Of a stretch of DNA of 64,000 nucleotides, positions 58,271 to 64,000 are shown piece by piece. How positions within the stretch are numbered: position 1 is the stretch's first letter; every line of letters begins with the position of its first letter. The notes beneath the pieces were generated by a model. It did no database searches. It saw nothing but the letters and a program-made list of their open reading frames with translations, and had not been told where the DNA came from. The position numbers were made by a program, and so were the translations under genes. The stretch comes from an uncultured Pseudomonadota bacterium. GTDB taxonomy: Bacteria > Pseudomonadota > Gammaproteobacteria > Ga0077536. The stretch is taken from assembly GCA_903825645.1 (NCBI GenBank), contig CAIKBL010000040.1:1-64000 (forward strand). The letters run 5' to 3'.

Positions 58271-59383
58271 TCATGCGACCAAGTTGAATCCCAGTGCTTG
58301 AAGTAACGCACCGCTTCCCGATTGAGGGTCGGCACCCGTTACCGTGTGGGCTGCGAATTCTCGGCGTGTCCCGAACTGTTTACGCAACCGGTCAAAGCAG
58401 GCCCCGATAGACGCTGTCGGGCCGGCCTTCAGGGCTGGGGTCCAACGTCGGGGATCGCAACAAGCAAAAACAAGCTGCTGCCAGAGCTGTTCCTCGTCCG
58501 CCGCGGGGCACGGCAAAGTTACGGCAGACAACGCCGGCGGCGGCGCTGGCGAGACCTTCCCAAGAAAAGCCGCGAGCGCGCCAGCCAGCATTTCAGTCGC
58601 ACGCCAGCGCGCGTCAACGGTGTGTCCGGCAACGTGAGGACTCGCGATCCAAGTCGTCTCGAGAACGGCGGCGTCTATTGCCGGCTCGCCCCGCCAACAA
58701 TCAAGAATTAAGGCCCTCTCACCGGCTTCGCTCAGCCAGGCGTGCTCTGCAAGGACACCGCCGCGTGCTGCGTTGATCAACAAAGCGCGCGGCTTCATCG
58801 TAGCGATCTGCGCGGTGCCGATGAGATCAACGGTCGGCCATTCACCCACGGCGACCAGCGGGACATGGAGCGTCACGATATCGGCACGCAGGACTTCCCC
58901 CAGCGACACGTCGCTAAAGGCGGGCTCATGCCGCGCGCGGGGTGGATCACTCACAAGACACCGCACACCGAGCAGCGCCAACAGCCGCACCACCGCAGAG
59001 CCCGCGTGGCCGCATCCCACCACCCCGACAGTCAGTTCTGATAACGAACGCTGCAAGACCTCCGCATAGGCCAAGCAGCACGCCAAGATATATTCGGCCA
59101 CAGCGCGGGCGTTGCAGCCCGGTGTGGCCGCAAAACATATCCCCCGGGCTGCCAGCACCGACTGGTCGATATGATCGATTCCAGAGGTCGCACTGCCGAC
59201 GAAGCGGATCGGTGTTCCGGCCAGAAGCGCTGCATCGACCCGTGTTACCGAGCGGACCAGCAGCACCTCGGCGGCCAATAGCTGCGCGCGCTGCAGCGTA
59301 CGGCCTTCGACCAGCGTAATGTCACCCAAACCGCCGCACCATTCGAGGATCCCTGGAATGTTTTCATCAGCGACGATTTTCAC
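58271..59383 (-). CDS. pdxB: Erythronate-4-phosphate dehydrogenase
   Basis: The second step of pyridoxal phosphate synthesis. It has 370 residues from GTG 59383 (VKIVADENIPG), which aligns with the family start. A GTG at 59440 would add 19 residues. FVGSATSGIDHID, VGVVGCGHAGSAVVRLLALLG (NAD-binding), LINAARGGV with the catalytic Arg, and SPHVAGHT with the catalytic His are present. PdxB occurs mainly in gammaproteobacteria. It follows secF by 63 nt and precedes purT. Confidence 0.93.
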   Translation of the reverse strand: MKIVADENIPGILEWCGGLGDITLVEGRTLQRAQLLAAEVLLVRSVTRVDAALLAGTPIRFVGSATSGIDHIDQSVLAARGICFAATPGCNARAVAEYILACCLAYAEVLQRSLSELTVGVVGCGHAGSAVVRLLALLGVRCLVSDPPRARHEPAFSDVSLGEVLRADIVTLHVPLVAVGEWPTVDLIGTAQIATMKPRALLINAARGGVLAEHAWLSEAGERALILDCWRGEPAIDAAVLETTWIASPHVAGHTVDARWRATEMLAGALAAFLGKVSPAPPPALSAVTLPCPAADEEQLWQQLVFACCDPRRWTPALKAGPTASIGACFDRLRKQFGTRREFAAHTVTGADPQSGSGALLQALGFNLVA

Positions 59384-59446
59384 GTGCGCATGCGAGCCAT
59401 GAAAGCGCTCCAATCCAATGCCCGCCGCCAGTGGCTGCACCGGGAA

Positions 59447-60382
59447 TCAAGGTCGGTTATCGAGCTCCGCGCCTTCTTTTTGCACGGCCAACAGATCCTG
59501 TCGTGTCGCACCAAGTGCCAGCACCATGGCGCTGGCGACATAAATCGAGGAGTAGGTGCCTACGACTATGCCAATAATGAGGGCGATTGAAAAACCACGA
59601 ATAATTTCTCCGCCGAAAAAGAACAGCGCCAGCACTGTCAGCAAGGTCACAAGGCTTGTATTGATGGTCCGGGAAAGGGTCTGATTAAGCGAGAGATTCA
59701 TGACCTCGAGCGGTGACGCTTTACGCATAGCCCGGAAATTTTCCCGGATACGGTCGAACACGACGATCGTGTCATTCAGCGAATAGCCCATGATCGCAAG
59801 CACCGCCGCCAGCGCAGTGAGGTCGAACTCCATTCGAGTTAGCGAAAAAAAACCCACGATCACCATCACGTCATGCGTGGTCGCCACAATGGCGCCCAGC
59901 GAAAATTTTAGCGTGAATCTCATCATCACGTAGAGCAGGATACCGCCCATGGCAATGAGCGAGGCGATGAGCGCGTCGTCCGCAAGCTCATCCCCGACCT
60001 GAGGTCCCACGAACTCAACACGCCGCACATCGGCGCCGGGCAGCAACTTGCCAATGCGCACGCCGAAATCAGCGCTTGCAGCGTCGCTGCCGGCCACATT
60101 TCCGGTGGGGGGGAGTCGTAGCAGGACCTGCGTCGGACCACCGAAATTTTGAACGATACCGCCCTTAAACTCGGAGGCCTTCAAGGTTTCGCGGATCCGG
60201 TCCAGATCCGGCGGCACGGAATAGGCCAGTTCGACAACGGTACCGCCCGTGAATTCGATGCTGAGGTTCAGACCCTGGTAAAACAATGAACCGATGGCGG
60301 CAAGATTAATCGCCGTGGACAGGACTAGCCCCACTAGGCGCCAGCGCATGAAATTGAAATTAGTGCGGGGTTTCATGGTCAT
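59447..60382 (-). CDS. secF: Protein translocase subunit SecF
   Basis: With SecD it uses the proton gradient to complete protein export on the periplasmic side. It has 311 residues and six transmembrane helices. IEFTGGTVVELAY marks the periplasmic domain, and GYSLNDTIVVFDRIREN the D4-type motif in helix 4-5. It starts 38 nt after secD. Confidence 0.97.
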   Translation of the reverse strand: MTMKPRTNFNFMRWRLVGLVLSTAINLAAIGSLFYQGLNLSIEFTGGTVVELAYSVPPDLDRIRETLKASEFKGGIVQNFGGPTQVLLRLPPTGNVAGSDAASADFGVRIGKLLPGADVRRVEFVGPQVGDELADDALIASLIAMGGILLYVMMRFTLKFSLGAIVATTHDVMVIVGFFSLTRMEFDLTALAAVLAIMGYSLNDTIVVFDRIRENFRAMRKASPLEVMNLSLNQTLSRTINTSLVTLLTVLALFFFGGEIIRGFSIALIIGIVVGTYSSIYVASAMVLALGATRQDLLAVQKEGAELDNRP

Positions 60383-60420
60383 GATATGGGCCCTTCAATA
60401 GTCCTGAGGTGATACATCGC

Positions 60421-62244
60421 TCAGACCCACAGGGTCTGCACGCGACGCTTGCCGAACACTAGGTTGACCACCGCCCGGGTTCCCATGATTGCCGTGAACA
60501 TTGACGTCCCAATGCCGAGTGTCAGCGACACCGCGAAGCCCTTGACCGGCCCGGTACCAAAGGCAAACAGTACGAGCGACGCAATCAGCGTTGTGACGTT
60601 GGAATCGAGGATGGTGCCGAGCGCGCGTTCATAGCCCGCATAAATAGCGGCCTGTGGGGACTTTCCGAGTCGTAATTCCTCGCGAATACGTTCGTTGATC
60701 AAGACGTTAGCATCGACCGCCATCCCGACAGTCAGCAGAATGCCGGCGATACCCGGCAAGGTCAGAGTCGCCTGCAACATGGAGAGCAACGCAATGAGTA
60801 ACACGACGTTCGCGGCCAAGGCGAGATTGGCAATGAGACCGAAGGCTTTGTAGTAGAGCAACATGAAAATGACAACCGCGAAGTAACCCACTACGCAGGA
60901 GCGTAATCCGCGATCGATGTTGTCCTGACCGAGACTCGGACCGACCGTGCGTTCTTCGATAATCTCCATGGGGGCGGCCAACGCCCCTGCCCGTAACAGG
61001 AGCGCGAGTGTCCTCGCCTCGTCCGGCGAATCCAATCCCGTGATCTGGAACCGTTTGGAAAGCTCATCACGAATGGTGGCGACGTTGATGACCTCCTCCA
61101 CTGGCTTGCCTTGCTGTTGTTCGACAAACACCACCGCCATCGGTTTGCCGATTTCCTGGCGCGTAACGCGACTGAACCGACGTGCGCCCTTGCCGTCGAG
61201 CGTGATGAACACTGCGGCGCTACCGGACTGTTGCTCGACGCCGGAAGCCGCATCGATTATCGAGTCGCCCGTCAACAAGACGCGCTTCTCCAGCAAGATC
61301 GGCCCCCCATTTCGACGTTGATAGAGTTTCGCCCCGGCAGGCACATGGCCCGCTTTGGCGGCTTGCACATCGCCCTCTCGGTCGACCATGCGGAATTCGA
61401 GTGTCGCCGTCGCACCCAGCAGTTTCTTAGCCTCTGCCGTATCCTCAACACCGGGCAACTGAACGACAATGCGGGAATCGCCCTGTTGTTGAATGATCGG
61501 CTCTGCCACCCCGAATTCATTGATACGGTTGCGCAGTGTGGTGAGATTCTGGCGGATCGCCGTCTTGCGCGTTTCTGACACAAACTGGGGCTTGGGCTGC
61601 ATCAATAAGGCGAAATCTTCCGTTGCCCCCGTATCGCTCGCCACTAAGTCGGTGAAATCCCGGCTGATCACATCCCTTCCCTGCGTCTTCGCCTCCGCGT
61701 TCAGGAACGTGACTTGCACACCACCCTGCGGCCCACGAGAGACCGTTCGGGCTCGGATCTTGTCATCTCGCAACGCCGAACGGAGTTCCGAAATGAAACG
61801 ATCCTCGAGTTGCTTCTGAACAGCGCTGGTATCAACCTGCATGAGAAAGTGAACGCCACCGCGCAAATCGAGCCCCATATACATCGGTTTGCCGCCCAGT
61901 TGGCGCAGCCACGCGGGCGTAGCGGGTGCCAAGTTCAGCGCGACAAGATAGTCCTTAGCGCCCAGCGCCGCGGTCACCACGGGCAAGCCTGCGGACCGTG
62001 CCGCTTCGTTTGGAAAGCGGATGAGGATCCGATTTTCTGTATGCTCACTCGCCTTAACGGCGATGTGGGCCTTGCTCAGCGCCTCAGTAACCGATTGCTC
62101 CACGGCATCGTTGACGGGCGCTGAGCGTCGGGGCGAGACTTGCAAAGCCGGATCCTGACCGTAGAGGTTGGGTAACGCGTACAGCGCGCCGATCAGCAGG
62201 ACCATCAGGACCAACAGATAACGCCACAGGGGGTATTGATTCAT
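60421..62244 (-). CDS. secD: Protein translocase subunit SecD
   Basis: The larger partner of SecF. It has 607 residues from ATG 62244 (MNQYPLWRYLLVLMVLL), with GGAAA about 9 nt upstream. A start five codons earlier is possible. Motifs are MGLDLRGGVHFLMQVD, RNRINEFGVAEP and GMAVDANVLINERIREEL. It has one N-terminal and five C-terminal helices around a large periplasmic domain. Confidence 0.97.
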   Translation of the reverse strand: MNQYPLWRYLLVLMVLLIGALYALPNLYGQDPALQVSPRRSAPVNDAVEQSVTEALSKAHIAVKASEHTENRILIRFPNEAARSAGLPVVTAALGAKDYLVALNLAPATPAWLRQLGGKPMYMGLDLRGGVHFLMQVDTSAVQKQLEDRFISELRSALRDDKIRARTVSRGPQGGVQVTFLNAEAKTQGRDVISRDFTDLVASDTGATEDFALLMQPKPQFVSETRKTAIRQNLTTLRNRINEFGVAEPIIQQQGDSRIVVQLPGVEDTAEAKKLLGATATLEFRMVDREGDVQAAKAGHVPAGAKLYQRRNGGPILLEKRVLLTGDSIIDAASGVEQQSGSAAVFITLDGKGARRFSRVTRQEIGKPMAVVFVEQQQGKPVEEVINVATIRDELSKRFQITGLDSPDEARTLALLLRAGALAAPMEIIEERTVGPSLGQDNIDRGLRSCVVGYFAVVIFMLLYYKAFGLIANLALAANVVLLIALLSMLQATLTLPGIAGILLTVGMAVDANVLINERIREELRLGKSPQAAIYAGYERALGTILDSNVTTLIASLVLFAFGTGPVKGFAVSLTLGIGTSMFTAIMGTRAVVNLVFGKRRVQTLWV

Positions 62245-62279
62245 CGCAAGGGTTTCCAACTGACCGGTTAACGTGCCGG

Positions 62280-62609
62280 CTAGATTTCTTTGAGGGTGCC
62301 CTTGGGCAGAATGGTCGAGACGGCAGCACGCTGAATTTTAACTTCAACGCCCTTGGCAACTTCTATTTTGACATAACTGTCCGCGACCTCGTTGATCCGA
62401 CCAAGCAAGCCCCCACTGGTCACCACCTCGTCGCCTTTCTGCAAGTCTTCGACTAATTTCTGGTGTTCCTTCTGGCGCCGAGTCTGCGGCCGGATGAGGA
62501 AGAAATAAAAGGCGATAAACAGAATGACCAGTGGCAAAAAGCTCATCAGACCTCCCTGCGGAGAGCCGCCCGTGGTTTGGGCCATAACATCAGTGCTGAA
62601 AAAGTTCAT
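62280..62609 (-). CDS. yajC: Preprotein translocase subunit YajC
   Basis: A small protein of the SecDF-YajC complex. It has 109 residues. One transmembrane helix (PLVILFIAFYFFLIRPQ) is followed by RRQKEHQKLVEDLQKGDEVV, given in two parts as RRQKEHQKLV and EDLQKGDEVV, and GGLLGRINEV. It is placed between tgt and secD as in E. coli. Confidence 0.96.
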   Translation of the reverse strand: MNFFSTDVMAQTTGGSPQGGLMSFLPLVILFIAFYFFLIRPQTRRQKEHQKLVEDLQKGDEVVTSGGLLGRINEVADSYVKIEVAKGVEVKIQRAAVSTILPKGTLKEI

Positions 62610-62661
62610 AACTACCCCTAGCCAAAATGGCCCGCATTATTGCACAGGCGTGCGTACCCGC

Positions 62662-64000
<1,339 letters not shown>

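Overview
This window is a stretch of conserved chromosomal housekeeping genes from a gammaproteobacterium. GC looks moderately high, in the upper 50s percent by eye. The placement rests on LpoA, ZapD, DolP, SspA/SspB, the rsmI/lpoA-diaA-dolP neighbourhood, a meso-diaminopimelate type MurE, and a type IVa pilus cluster with PilS/PilR and sigma-54 type pilin promoters. I cannot name the genus. The separate sucCD, the petABC-sspAB order and the short-form HisG resemble autotrophic or sulfur-oxidising lineages, but that is only an impression. I saw no phage, insertion sequence, CRISPR array, tRNA or rRNA. The window cuts a pilin gene at the left edge and queA at the right edge.

Layout. (1) 1-4338, minus strand: a zinc-ribbon PP0621-type protein, pilS, pilR and two tandem major pilin genes, each with its own sigma-54 type promoter. 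(2) 4377-8340, plus: succinyl-CoA synthetase sucCD and nadE, ending at a hairpin shared with convergent bamD. (3) 9315-13704, plus: rluD, pgeF and clpB, the last behind a heat-shock (sigma-32) type promoter built partly from a 12-C run. (4) 13738-19200, plus: two perfect inverted repeats, then pilB, pilC, pilD, coaE and zapD. (5) 19220-24224, minus: secA, argJ and a Nudix/ThiE-like fusion, with dciA divergent from secA. (6) 24724-43477, minus: a complete division and cell-wall (dcw) cluster, mraZ-rsmH-ftsL-ftsI-murE-murF-mraY-murD-ftsW-murG-murC-murB-ddlB-ftsQ-ftsA-ftsZ-lpxC. It is driven by a strong promoter with MraZ boxes, and most of its genes overlap or touch. (7) 43785-48304: rnpB (RNase P RNA), then divergent rsmI and lpoA-diaA-dolP. 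(8) 48332-52036, minus: the cytochrome bc1 operon petABC followed by sspA-sspB. (9) 52317-57008, minus: gloA, mlaC-ibaG-murA-hisG-hisD. (10) 57065-64000, minus: queA-tgt-yajC-secD-secF-pdxB-purT.

Functionally the window joins envelope growth and division (dcw, lpxC, murA, lpoA, bamD, mlaC, zapD), protein export (secA, secDF-yajC), type IV pilus assembly (pilA, pilBCD, pilSR) and central metabolism and cofactors (sucCD, nadE, coaE, pdxB, argJ, hisGD, purT).

I did not find a clear, previously undescribed biological system. The observations most worth a second look are regulatory or evolutionary: the poly-C heat-shock promoter of clpB; the tandem pilins, one lacking half of its disulfide; loss of the PilB zinc-site cysteines; overlapping divergent start codons of rsmI and lpoA; palindromes upstream of pilB, petA and ftsZ; and the Nudix/ThiE-like fusion.
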